From: Trileptium ribeirensis
Lineage: Eukaryota > Nematoda > Enoplea > Enoplida > Thoracostomopsidae
Direction: 5' to 3'
DNA length: 64,000 bases
Assembly (NCBI GenBank): GCA_030248225.1
Contig: JASANE010010197.1
Span: 1 to 64,000 of the forward strand
Under the pieces are notes generated by a model. The model saw only the letters and a list, made by a program, of their open reading frames with translations, was not told where the DNA came from and did no database searches. Shown in pieces: positions 21,960-32,755 of this stretch (position 1 is the stretch's first letter; every line of letters begins with the position of its first letter). The position numbers and the translations under genes were made by a program.

Positions 21960-22597
21960 CGTGCCCTTATTGACGATTTTATCGTTGAAAATTCATGCCC
22001 CTAAGCCCGCTTAAAGTGCCATGATAGCAATTATGCACAGGCAACACTTCAATGATAATGCAGCGGTCTTTTTACTCATACACCAAGACCGAAGAACTCT
22101 TCATTTCTTCTTCCAATAACCATAAAGACAAAACTTTGGATAGTTATAGATCCCAAATTTTAAGAAAAATTATAATCTGAACTGATTTTTACGTAGTAGG
22201 TCCCTAAGACTTGTCTTATATGATGCATACCACGCAAATACTATTGATTTTATCGTATTTAGCAACCCAGAAAACCTATAGACACGTACGGTTGACTAAC
22301 ATGCATTTACTTTGTAAAAGAGGCGAAATTCGACTATTTTTGGTGACAAAATTTATCAAGGGTTGCTACAGCGCCGCCCTGCAGGGTTAATAACATTGCC
22401 CATATAACGTTAAAAAATTTAATCAACTTGTTTAACAGTTTAAATAACTTTATAATCCCGTAGCTTACACCCAACAAGCAAAAACTTGCCTTATAATACT
22501 TTTGAAATTTTGACTTTTTTGGGTATTTTTTACATCTTTAACTCATAGATCGAAACCGGCATCCCTGACAAAAAATGCATAACAGCAAAGCATGGTT
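21960..22597 (-). mobile_element. ~600-bp dispersed non-coding element, copy 2 (inverted)
   Basis: Reverse-strand partner of 4611-5212, with the same order of conserved blocks (CATGATAGCAATTATG, AACTCTTCATTTC, TTTACGTAGTAGG, TTTATCGTATTTAGCAACCC, CGACTATTTTTGGTGAC, CATAACAGCAAAGC). Contains a private GCAGGGCGGCGCTGTAGC-type segment (read in the element's orientation) lacking from copy 1. No open frame. Confidence 0.7.
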
Positions 22598-22851
22598 TCT
22601 ACATTCTATGATGGGTTAAGATCTCCAACGAACGGACAAACTAATTTTTTTTAATAATTTTCGCCGCTAATAAAGCTATTTGAGGAAAATCCGCTTGCTT
22701 CGCTCGCTCCGTTTCAATAATTTCATTGAAACGCCATGATTGCTTTCGGCCAAGACCGTTGATGATGCTAGGTCCAAATATAAATATCGGCATCGTTGGT
22801 CAAGCATCACTTATCAGAGCCCTTTCAAGACAATGCACTGTCATTCGAAGG

Positions 22852-23291
22852 CGAGTCGAAACATTTCGTAGTGTTTGTTCAATGTATTTGTTCAATTGGC
22901 CTTATCTAACTTAACATAGTTCTCTAAACCTTTAATTCGCGAGTCGAAACATTTCGTAGTGTTTGTTCAATGTATTTGTTCAATTGGCCCTATCTAACTT
23001 AACATAGTTCCCTAAACCTTTAATTCGCGAGTCGAAACATTTCGTAGTGTTTGTTCAATGTATTTGTTCAATTGGCCCTATCTAACTTAACATAGTTCTC
23101 TAAACCTTTAATTCGCGAGTCGAAACATTTCGTAGTGTTTGTTCAATGTATTGGTTCAATTGGCCCTATCTAACTTAACATAGTTCTCTAAACCTTTAAT
23201 TCGCGACTCGAAACATTTAGTAGTGTTTGTTCAATGTATTTGTTCAATTGGCCCTATCTCACTTAACATAACTCTCTAAACCTTTAATTCG
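22852..23291 (+). repeat. 88-bp tandem array, 5 copies
   Basis: CGAGTCGAAACATTTCGTAG begins copies near 22852, 22940, 23028, 23116 and 23204. Monomers are nearly identical except the last (CGACTCG, TTTAGTAG, CTCACTTAACATAACTC). Each monomer contains TTGTTCAATGTATTTGTTCA and CTAACTTAACATAGTT. Confidence 0.95.
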
Positions 23292-23726
23292 GTTGTTGAA
23301 ACGGAGCGTGCGAAATGTGCGGGAAATCGTCAGACATCATTTTACTGTGTGAAAACTAAATTTTTTTATGTCTATCTGTGTCACGCCTAAGTTGTCGCTG
23401 AGTTTATAAAATGTTGCAAAGTGTTTTATTTCAGCCGTAACATACCTAATTGTGGACCTAGTTTTGTGCATGTTGTGCTCCGACAATTTCTTGACCAACT
23501 TCTCGCAAAAACTACTGACACGAATTGAACACTTCGTGATTTTCTTAATGTTGGTTCCAGAAATTTCAAATTATCACTCATTGCGTACGCGTCAAATTTA
23601 AAATGTAGTCCACCCAAAAAGAATGCTCTCATGAAAACAACTATGCCACCACGTTGGTGTTATGGGGTTGGAGGTATATAAGTGAAAAGCTTATATTTTT
23701 ATTTTACCCGTTAACAACGTTTTAAA

Positions 23727-23830
23727 CCCTAAGGCACGTTCACACGCTCAAACTTTTTGCTCAAATTTTGATCAAAATTTGAGCTCAAAATTTGAGCAAA
23801 AAGTTTGAGAGTGTGAACACGCCTATAGGG
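23727..23830. mobile_element. 104-bp near-perfect hairpin MITE (family H)
   Basis: CCCTAAGGCACGTTCACACG at the left faces CGTGTTCACAC...-type sequence ending CCTATAGGG at the right. The inner arms repeat CTCAAATTTTGA and CTCAAACTTTTTGC in both orientations, so a single strand can fold almost completely. Longer, diverged relatives with the same CTCAAATTTTGATC words and a shared AGCCAATCA segment lie at about 54,994-55,280 and 56,860-57,215. No coding capacity. Confidence 0.85.
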
Positions 23831-24229
23831 TATATTGTTATCGCTCTGGTGTGCTGAAGTGGATAACTGTTTAAAGTTAAGAAAAGTATATATACATAAC
23901 TGTAGAACCCATAATTTGAACAAAAAGCGAATTTTTACGGATTTGACTCACGTAGTTCGTATTTTTTTTTCAAAATTCAGGTTCTTTATTGTTGTAGTGT
24001 TTCACACAGTGAAGCTTCATTTGAAGGAATTATTTCCTTGACATAAAGCAACTGCTTACGTGCGAAAAAGCTGCGCTGAACTATTTACACAATAGAACAT
24101 AAAAGAAGCTATGCAACAGCCGATAGTATCGCACTGTATCTTATCTAATGTTAAGTACAGTATTTTTTAAACATTTCCTTCATAAACCCATGTGTATTTT
24201 GCACAACCTTGTACAAACTTTTGGTCCAA

Positions 24230-24310
24230 CACCGGATTCAACATTAGGCGCGTGGGTGCGAGGCTCACACGCTAGCCATTTACTACCTAGGAGCTGCTGC
24301 TTAGCTTCGT
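24230..24310 (-). mobile_element. possible degenerate tRNA-derived SINE head
   Basis: On the minus strand ATGGCTAGCGTGTGAGCCTC and, about 40 bases on, TGTTGAATCCGG resemble a tRNA D-arm region and an eroded B box. The segment is GC-richer than its flanks. No SINE body or tail is recognised. Confidence 0.3.
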
Positions 24311-24489
24311 AAGAAACCTCGTAACGCGAATAGCAGCGGATGTGCAAACGCACGGCAAACACCAAACTCGACAATCAACACGTCGCGCAATGTACACTAT
24401 CACAAATATGTCAGTTTACGAACGAGAGTAGCAATAGTCTCAATTTCGATTAAATCAATGCTTTAATGTATTGAAGAAAGCGGCATAGT

Positions 24490-24665
24490 CAATAGTCAAG
24501 CTGAAAGGCGTAATCTATTTGCATATTATGCCGTTGTCTATGTACTAGGCTGATGTCCTTATACGAGTCTCATACTAGGGGAAAGACGAAGCCAGAGGAC
24601 GGCAGTCCCCGAACCCCTGCCCTAAACCGTTTTTAAGTATATAACGTTTACGCTCCTAAGCTTGA
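24490..24665. other. GC-rich fragment of a dispersed family
   Basis: Contains ACGGCAGTCCCCGAACCCCT followed by CCCTAAACCGTTTTTAAG, paralleling the patch at 14,120-14,280. Boundaries and class unknown. Confidence 0.3.
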
Positions 24666-24670
24666 CTTGG

Positions 24671-26590
24671 ACCGACGAATGTTTTATGCTTAAAAGTTTT
24701 ACCCTGAGTAAAATAATCATATATTTTTTCGAAAATAATTAGTTTGCAAAAAAAGTAAAGGCAATACAGCAACACGCTTATAAATATACGATTATGACAA
24801 CTAACAGTTTCCATATAAGTAATTTATAAAACAATGTTCATAAATCATTAATCGAGATAGAATATTAGAACTAAAATGCTTAAAATCGCGATAATTTCAA
24901 AATAGCATAATCATCAATGATGATGCAACGCTCTGCAACATTGATATGATTTAAGCGTCAGCTTTAAATCGCTATCCATGAATGGACTGTCACCGCTTCG
25001 CGTATTGGCGTGCATAAACATATAATCAAAGCTATATAATAACACTGAAATCACCGTTTTACAAATCAATTAAAGTGTGCTTTTATACCTAATTAAATTT
25101 TAAAAATTTAAAATTTGAACGCAATTTTATTAATTTTACTGCTATTGAAACTTTTGAGAATCAAAAATTACCAAAACAAATATTGTAAACCATTTGGGAT
25201 AAACTTTAGAGCAAAAAAATTGTAAAAAGATACCCATTTAAAACTAGAATCACCATTTTCCATAATGCATTGCAGACAAAAGCTCAATCACTTGTTTTAA
25301 TTTTTTGTGTAATTTTGAACTTAAATTTTGATATAAAATTATGAGCACAAACTTAGACAAATCTTAGTATTTAACAAACGAAACCGATAATGTCGAGCTT
25401 TAAGAGATAACAGTTGGCATTCTTCCTTACAAAACCAAACGTATAATAATCGAAAGTAGGCGAGACTGGATGCCACTGAAATATTAGAAGTAACAGTTAT
25501 TGTCGCCCAAACCATGATTAAGGAAGAGCAAACGTAATTAAAAAGCGTCCAACTTTTCGCTAAACTAATAAAAAATATTACACTCACACTGGTCCACCAT
25601 GACTTCAAGATATCACACAGATACACACTTACTCATGTATTTTTGCAAATCATTTTGAAGGTCAGACATAAAATTAAATTATGATATATTGTGCTATGAG
25701 AACTTAATACCAATATATTGCAGCAGCAAAAAATGAAGGAATATTTATTACAGGAAGACATAAAAAATATGTTCCCATTAAGTGAAAAAAAAATCGAGTT
25801 TGTATAGTTTGAGGCAGCGCGAACGAAAAAGAAATATAATGTATATATAATCCAGTTTATTAGATTTGTTGTGCTGTTCACCACGGATTCACATGATTTG
25901 TCATCGAAATGAAATGAATGAAGATTAACTAAGTATTCTTTTTTTCATGATATTAAAATTTATCGATCGCTAATTTTCCTCTTTAGTTAAACAAATACAG
26001 TCGCGCACTTTGAAATTTTATATGTAGCCGTATCAAACCGAGACTAATGTAGCCGAAAATTTTTGGGTAATCCCATGAACCCATGGTATTTATCTTCTTA
26101 AACGATTCCAGTCACAGCTGCATATAAGGTTCGGTCGGAAATTTACATCTCGACTCACACTCTCTCTCGCCTTTATAATGGGACCCATCACTTCGCCAGC
26201 CAAAACATGTAGACATATATTTTGTAACACTTAAAGCGACACGCCATTCCAATAATATATATATCGTGTATATTGATCATACCTGAAATACTGAACGGTA
26301 TAAGCATGACAATTTTGGTTTTAGGGCTTATGTCATCGTTAATCATTATTGCAAATAAATATTTTGCTCAACCGCTATCGAACATGCTGTGGTCAAGCTA
26401 AGTTCACACGACATATCCCAATCGGTCCGCCGCGACACAGTGACTTAGAGACTGTACAATTGCGATCGCAAAACGTGAGATACTTTTCATGAAATTAACC
26501 ATATTATTATTTTTGTTGCTCAAACTGAGTTTATTGATTGTCGTTAGACATTCGCTTTGGGCAGAGTTGCAACAAACTAAATACCGTTGC
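24671..26590. other. AT-rich stretch, no firm gene
   Basis: Minus-strand open frames of 83 and 95 codons lie back to back (25,884-25,633 and 25,626-25,339), separated by a single stop. Their composition (F, N, I, C, S-rich) is mostly what AT-rich DNA produces by chance. The one segment with splice logic is listed separately at 25,339-25,600. Confidence 0.4.
25339..25600 (-). CDS. possible two-exon small ORF, 49 codons
   Basis: Minus strand: ATG at 25,600 gives MVDQ and then a strong donor (ACCAGT|GTGAGTG, exon end 25,588). An acceptor 112 bases on (CTTCTAATATTTCAG|TGG) resumes in frame at 25,475 and stays open to TAA at 25,339. The spliced product would begin MVDQLASSLAYFRLLYVWF and have a basic, cysteine-containing second half. 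The whole interval is also open without splicing, so the frame may be fortuitous. No family recognised. Confidence 0.18.
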
Positions 26591-26714
26591 CTATGGGCGT
26601 CGTAAAAGGCCTTTCAGTTTTTGCTAACAAACGTGAAAAATTAACTGATGGGGTTATAACAAAATGACTTTGAGCGACTGGATCTTCTACATTTTTGTCG
26701 CTCCCCCCCCCCGA
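26591..26714. mobile_element. MITE family M copy, diverged
   Basis: Shares CTAACAAACGTGAAAAATTA, ACTGATGGGGTTATAACAAA and ATGACTTTGAGC with the intact member at 60,194-60,329. Left edge ATGGGCGTCGTAAAAGG, right edge TTGTCGCTCCCCCC. No target duplication is clear. Confidence 0.5.
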
Positions 26715-27374
26715 AACAACAAATCACAGCATTAAACATTGCATCTATTAGTAAACCAGTCTGAGTTAAAAGTCTAACGTAATCATTAAAACTTAACATA
26801 CTACTATCAGCGCACCGCAAGAATCAGAGACTAATCTTAAATTTTTTGACGAAAGTGACGTTATAATTATAATGATGCTTGATTAATATGAAGATAGCGA
26901 ATGCTACAAATTGAGGTTATCTATCTTTTTTGAACTCACATGTAATTTAATAATTATTTATATATATATTGATATGATGGCCTGCATTTAATAGTTGTGA
27001 AAATTAGACACCACGCTAAAAGCTCCTGTCAGATTAGACATCAGTTCTAAATCAGATTTTCATCAAGCCGTAATTTACTCCTTTGCACTCTGCTGTTTAT
27101 AATAATGTGAATGTGTAGGGGTCGAATCTTATATGAAAATACACAAAAGGTACGATGCGCATTTCTGTCCTAGTATATTTATGCTCATACGGCAAAAATG
27201 TTTTGTATGCGTTAAGCAGTTTAGCTTAGGTTCTTTGTCTTTACAAACCCTAGTTAGATATCAAATAGTAGAAGCTAATAGACTTGGCGGAACTTGACAT
27301 CTGAATAGATTCATAATTCAGGTTAAATTTGTTTTCCAATTAGTCCTTCGTCATACCAAAAAAATCACAATTGC

Positions 27375-28243
27375 ATCATTGGGTGTTATAGCTCATGTTT
27401 GCATTCAGGTTAAGCTTATCTTTGTAAGCACAATCACAAAAGAATAAGCTCAGTACAAACTTACGATCGGATAGCATTTTAGGGCAAGTCTGACTTTTCT
27501 TAACTTTTCTTCTTTTCTTACTTAAGCCTAATAGCTTCAAGGATTCCTGGACAAGTACATACAATGCCTTTTCGTACAGTTAAGTGCGATCTGCAAAAAG
27601 TCTTCTGTTTTCTTCTTTCACACACGTGCAAAAACTGGTTTAGGCTAACAAATTTAGAAAAAGAAAATCATTCAAGCATATATAACCAATTAGTAGCACC
27701 AAGAGTGCATTAGAGAACAGTATGACACTTTTCTGCCCTCTAATGTTAGCCCGAGTTTGAAGACACGGGCGTTTTAGGGGGTAGTTCGGACCCCCTAGTG
27801 TTGATCGGGATCGGTCTATATATGCCGACCCCCTAAATCTGTGGGGTCAGACCGAAAACTCCCACCTCATCAAACACGGGCTAACATTAGAGTGCAGGGA
27901 AATATCACACTCTTCCCTAATGCACTCTTGGTGCTACTAATTGGTCATATATGCTTGAATGACATTTTTTTCTAAATTTGGTTAGCCTAAACCAGTTTTT
28001 GTACGAGTGTGACAGAAAAAAACAGAAGACTTTTTGAGGATCGCACTTAACTGTACGAAAAGGTCTTGTATGTACTTGTGAAGGAATGCTTGAACCCATT
28101 AGGCTTAACTAAGATAGAGTTAAGAAAAGTCAGACTTGCCGTAAAAATGCTATCCGATCGTATTTTTGTACTGAGGTTCTTACTTTGTGATTGTGCTCAC
28201 AAAGATAACCCGACAGCAAACATGAGCTATAACACCCAATGAT
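27375..28243. mobile_element. 869-bp foldback element with ~370-bp arms
   Basis: Left arm 27,375-27,753 and right arm 27,878-28,243 are reverse complements along their full length with modest divergence and small indels. The outer ends are ATCATTGGGTGTTATAGCTC and its complement. Further landmarks in both arms: AAAAAGTCTTCTGTTTT, TTCGTACAGTTAAGTGCGAT, TGGTGCTACTAATTGG, and innermost CTAATGTTAGCCCG. The ~124-bp loop is GC-rich (GGGCGTTTTAGGGGGTAGTT, GACCCCCTAAATCTG). No transposase domain is recognised; short open frames in the arms are basic but anonymous. Target duplication is uncertain because the flanks continue the inverted match by a base or two. Confidence 0.9.
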
Positions 28244-28255
28244 CGTTAAAAATGA

Positions 28256-28530
28256 TTTACTACTACTACTAATACTACTACAATTTTATTCAGCGTGTCC
28301 TAGCATGATAAAGATATTATACAAATACGTAGCGAGTATTAGGAATAAACATATATATCTAGTTAATATTTTCTCAACGGTAAAGAGGATTTGACCTGAG
28401 AAGACTGGTTGCTGGTCATCAAACCAAAATCCTAAACAAATATATACAAACCCTGGAATATCAGGGAAAATACTGGTTATTGCAATTAAAAGACAATGAT
28501 CACCATACCAGTCCTCAGCCCGGCCCACCC
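28256..28530 (-). mobile_element. possible retroelement 3' end with (TAG)n tail
   Basis: On the minus strand GACACGCTGAATAAAATTGT is followed by a TAG/GTA trinucleotide run that stops 12 bases short of the foldback at 28,243. A unit ending in AATAAA-like sequence plus a short tandem tail is typical of LINE/SINE 3' ends. Upstream, 80 codons are open (GTG start) with a balanced composition (EDWYGDHCLLIAITSIFPD), which could be a remnant of a retroelement protein or chance. No reverse transcriptase motif. Confidence 0.33.
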
Positions 28531-28564
28531 TGTTCCAACTTGAGCCCTCTGTATCGATGGCGAA

Positions 28565-28790
28565 GAATAGTCATATTCATTTTGATCTTTGTGTAAAACC
28601 AAATCTGAACCTACCGCACCTGAAATCCGTCTGACCCCCGTTGCTTACTCGCTATTTGTATGTGCACGCGTCCTCAGCACCCACCACTGTCTTATTAATG
28701 TCGATATTTATGTACAACTAAATTTGAGCACCTTCCTCGTTGAAATCTGTCTGACCCCCGTTGCTTACTTGCCATGCACATGAGCAGAAT
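28565..28790 (+). repeat. two-copy direct repeat, ~130 bp
   Basis: Two diverged copies share TCTGACCCCCGTTGCTTACT, GAAATCYGTCTGACC and an AACYAAATYTGA-type upstream block. No further copies seen in the window. Confidence 0.6.
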
Positions 28791-29965
28791 GATTGCATAC
28801 TATTATGAAATACAAATACTTGCATAATCAGGACTGATGCTGAAAGAACATATTTGAAGAATAAGCACTAGATTAAAATATGCTACACAGGGGATAACTT
28901 ATATTGTCGGTTATAGTGCGAACAGAGACATACCCAGAATTTTGCTAAGGAAGTCGGGTCCGGTGAAATTTTTTGCAAAATATTTCAAATCATGGTTTAA
29001 AAACGTATGAATTTCAAAACATGTATAATATGTGTGCAACCATTTGGTACGAAACGCGGAAGTTTCTAAAATTTTCCGACACGGTTTTTTTAAAAATTTA
29101 TTTTAATTTCCATATTTTTCACAGTAAAAGGGGGAATAAATTTTTTTCCAACGGCACAATTTTAACCATCTGGATTGTGCTTGCCAATGCTATATAAAAC
29201 AAAATATATTCTGATATGTATGTAAAACAGAAACTATGAAACCTAATATTTTGTTATTGTACTTAAGATCATGCCCGATTGTTGCTGGTGTTAAAATAGA
29301 AAGATCAATATATAAATGAATGCCGTTTATATTCGTAATAAATGTGAAGAAACAAGAGATCAAGATCTTCACCTACATTTGAGTTCTAGGTTTCTGTTAT
29401 ACTGAAGGAAATAATTTGTATGAAATTCTCAAAATTTAAAATTTTTCGTTCAAAAGTTTTCCTTTTTGAACATTTATTACTTTATAAGCAATGAAGTCTT
29501 TCCTATGATTTCTATAACAATGATTCCTTTCAAACGCTTTGCTATTAGAAAGGCTTAAATTTTACAAACATGTTAATCAACATAATCACTAATATAACTA
29601 ATAAAACAGACATAGCAAAACGAGTCATTTTTGCTACAAATACATGATTGCATAATAATACATGATTCATAATTACACCAAGTTGTTCCAAGCACAAAAT
29701 TGTTAAAGCTAAATCTGCAATATTTCTAGGACCAATATTTTGCGATTAGAACGCCCGCAATCCAAAGCTGTTAATAATTAATAACAATAATTTTAAAACT
29801 TATATAATAATATTTATGTAGTTAAATTTGCGTCGTTAAACATATTATAATACCAATTACGGTGATTGTAGCAGACGATGTCCCATTACTACCCAAAACT
29901 ATGACCTATCATATTGCTATCATATTGGTTCATTTCAAATAATATATAAATATCGATTACAAACC
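28791..29965. other. AT-rich stretch without recognised features
   Basis: No tandem repeats, mobile-element ends or exon-like segments that I would support. A TATATAAA-like box lies near 29,943, just upstream of the small ORF that follows. Confidence 0.5.
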
Positions 29966-30106
29966 ATGACTGACTACGAAGGACACGCGATGTGCCGAAC
30001 AAAATTTTACAACAAACAAACACACGAACAGCAATACAATATTAATTTTGATGAAATGAAATTATCCAGTCAGTCAAATCAAGTCAGTCAGTCCACTCAA
30101 CACTAG
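29966..30106 (+). CDS. small ORF, 46 residues, hypothetical
   Basis: ATG in good context (ACCATGA), 46 codons, TAG stop. The peptide is hydrophilic and ends in a Q/S-rich tail (MTDYEGHAMCRTKFYNKQTH at the start; SSQSNQVSQSTQH at the end), unlike the hydrophobic noise frames around it. The tail is encoded by a CAGTCAGT-type simple repeat, so part of the open frame may be a by-product of that repeat. A TATA-like box lies about 20 bases upstream of the ATG, and a possible donor (GAACAAG|GTAACGG) lies 45 bases after the stop. It could equally be 5' untranslated sequence. No family recognised. Confidence 0.25.
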   Translation: MTDYEGHAMCRTKFYNKQTHEQQYNINFDEMKLSSQSNQVSQSTQH

Positions 30107-30849
30107 TTTCGTAGACAGCGACGGAGGACGGAAACACTTGAGAGCGAACAAGGTAACGGTGCATTGTCAACATTTATCATAATGAACAAAAACAACAACA
30201 CCATTTACGTTATAGTCAGTCTAATAAGACAGACATACGAGATGAATTTTGCTTTTCATAAATATATAATTTGTAAATATAATTTGGTAGCAATCAGTTC
30301 GAAGGGATAGGACGGGCAGTAACGGTCAAGTGTAGTTACTAACTGTTGTTATGCTGACTGAAGATTGCTGCCATGTGAGCAAGTTTAGTTGTTATTGACA
30401 ATTTGTGTGCAAAAACATTATTGAAACGATAAACTGCAAATTGCAACTGCTCTTATTAATGTCGATATAACAATCGGGATGAGTAATTTTATACAATTTT
30501 TATTCCGTTAACCGTATCCAGCTTTCTCATATCTGCGACTCCCTGCTGCAGGCGCTGGTCAAAGCCTTTTATAAATAAACGTAATTCTGATTGGCATAAC
30601 TTGTCGAATATAATAATAATTCAGGTTAGGTGGCGATTATATCTCATCGGATTATAATGTATATATTTATTTATGATTTGCATTTTAGTGTGACAGACAT
30701 TCGATGAACCGTCACAGCAGTGCAGCACTGTGAGCTGTCAAATATTTCCCATTACAGTATACATTTAAAGGTAGTATAATGGTGAGTTTGTCGAATAAAA
30801 TTTACTTATGCATTTATTTTGTGATTCGATTTTTTAAGCGGTACACTGG

Positions 30850-30985
30850 AAGTCCGTAAGCCATTGCCTAAGTTTCGAGCTCGCAATGATGGTCTTAACG
30901 CCTGATGCAAACCTCGTTACGCTGATTTTTCCGAGTATCTGTATGCTATTTGTTAGTAAACTTCTTTGTTGTTGCATATAGGAAT
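30850..30985 (+). repeat. dispersed core repeat, family X, copy 5
   Basis: The best match to the family: CCGTAAGCCATTGCCTAAGT, TTCGAGCTCGCAATGATGG, TCTTAACGCCTGATGCAAAC, CTCGTTACGCTGA and a GTTAGTAAACTTCTTTG tail. Confidence 0.7.
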
Positions 30986-31436
30986 TTCTTACACGCAACG
31001 AACAGATCTACACACTGCTTGGCGAACTACGCAAAGAACCCATTTAACACGCTACTTCGCGCACTACAACACAACGAACTGATTTAACACATCACTTCGC
31101 GCACTACACCATAAACTTATTTAATATACTATGTCATATTGTACATAGTTGCCGTGGGGCATCCAAATGCGTGAAAATGGTTACAGAAAATTTTTTACAG
31201 TTATTGCATAATGTGTGTTGAAAATATGGACGTTGGGAATTTTCAACGGTTTGCTAATTTCAACTGTGTTAATTAGCATACTGTTGGTGAGGTCAATATT
31301 TAAGCGGGCGCATGCTTTCGTGTCCACCCACCACGCTACCACAGCGACCCCATAGCTCCATATATATACCAGTAGAAAATAAGATTGCACCAGAAGAAAC
31401 CAGTTTTCGCATTAAAAAATTAGATAATGCTGTTTA

Positions 31437-31787
31437 CAGGGCCGGCGTTAGTATGTGAGGGGCCACCTCTGAATATTGATATAAAGGACCCCTTAGGCTC
31501 ACTACTACCCTCCTACGAAGACCGCTCGCCCTAGTTGCGCCAAAATTTAGAAAATTTGGGAAAGTATTAGAGAATATTCGGTAAAACTAGCCCAAGTAGA
31601 CTAAAATTGTGGAAAATTATGGCAAAGATAAGGGAAAATTATCACCAATTCGACAACAAATTTCAGTCCTTTTTTCTGGACAGAAATTCAAATGCTCGCC
31701 TGCTCGAAGTGATTAAAAGTGTAATAATATAATATAAGGGCACCATGGGTCGGCGGAAGGGGGGCAGGGGGTCTAAAGCCGGCACTG
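31437..31787 (+). mobile_element. hAT-type MITE, 351 bp
   Basis: Left terminus CAGGGCCGGCGTTAG and right terminus, on the other strand, CAGTGCCGGCTTTAGACCCC form hAT-like inverted repeats. Flanking octamers GCTGTTTA and CCAGTTTA agree at 6 of 8 positions, consistent with an aged 8-bp duplication. No transposase frame. Confidence 0.7.
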
Positions 31788-31884
31788 CCAGTTTACTAAC
31801 AGTGCATTTGTTTCATTCTATTGATATAGAATTCAACGAGTTTTGACGCTACAGTTGTACTCCCACAGCTGCAGTGAGTTTGTC

Positions 31885-31995
31885 TTTTTTTGGTAACCGC
31901 AGAATTAACGTAACGAGCTTTGCGTCAGGCGTTAAGACCATCATAGTGAGCTGGAAACTTAAGCAATCACTTACCGACTGCCGGCATACCAGTTA
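31885..31995 (-). repeat. dispersed core repeat, family X, copy 6
   Basis: Reverse-strand copy with GTAACGAGCTTTGCGTCAGG, CGTTAAGACCATCATAGTGA, GCTGGAAACTTAAGCAATCA and CTTACCGACTG. It begins with GGTAACCGCAG, matching the GGTTACC edge of copy 2. Confidence 0.65.
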
Positions 31996-32659
31996 TATCA
32001 ACGTATAATTTGTACATCATAAACAAATATGCTTAAAATGAGTTAATAATCCGAAATATGTACGTAATTACGTTCGATTAATTCTGTTGCAACAAAATTA
32101 GAAAAAGTTGGACCAATTCAAACCGGATAAAATTTGCCCTTAATAGTCCTTCAAACGGTGTTACACAGCCAACAACGCCCCAGCCTTGTATTTATGATTC
32201 AATACATAGAGAGCCTCACTTTATATATATATATGTTAGGAGCTTTTTTAGTAAAATCTTGTCATGTATGAATTCACCTAATGCCTGATAGGAATGAGGT
32301 ATGAAAAATGGTATATGTAATAGGCTGTCTTACAAGGCAATGCAATGTAAGAAAAATCTGACGCTCTGAGTCAACATGTTAAATAACTGCTTTGTTAGTC
32401 ATTACAAGTGTCGAAATCAGTATTTAGTTAATAAGGATGTAACAGGAATATAAATAATAGGTTAGCCAAGCCACCTAATTCGACAAATTGTGTTAATACA
32501 TGGTTGTTTCATATCTAAATTCAGGGGATAATTACATTTTATCTATCATTTTAAACTATTGATTGTATTGTTTCAAAAATGTTGGCGTAATTTCCCATTG
32601 AGATCAAAAAAACTCAAGTCAGCTTTTTAAGGAAATTTTGTAAATACGTTTTTGTTCCA

Positions 32660-32755
32660 TACCAAAATTTAGGCGACTACTATAGAACAAATCTTAACAC
32701 CAGACGCAACACCGGTTACGCTAACTATCGTGCTACCAGTACGGTGTTTTATTTA
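32660..32755 (+). repeat. dispersed core repeat, family X, copy 7 (diverged)
   Basis: AATCTTAACACCAGACGCAA, CACCGGTTACGCTAACTAT and GCTACCAGTACGGTGT match the 3' half of the family; the 5' half is poorly preserved. Confidence 0.5.
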
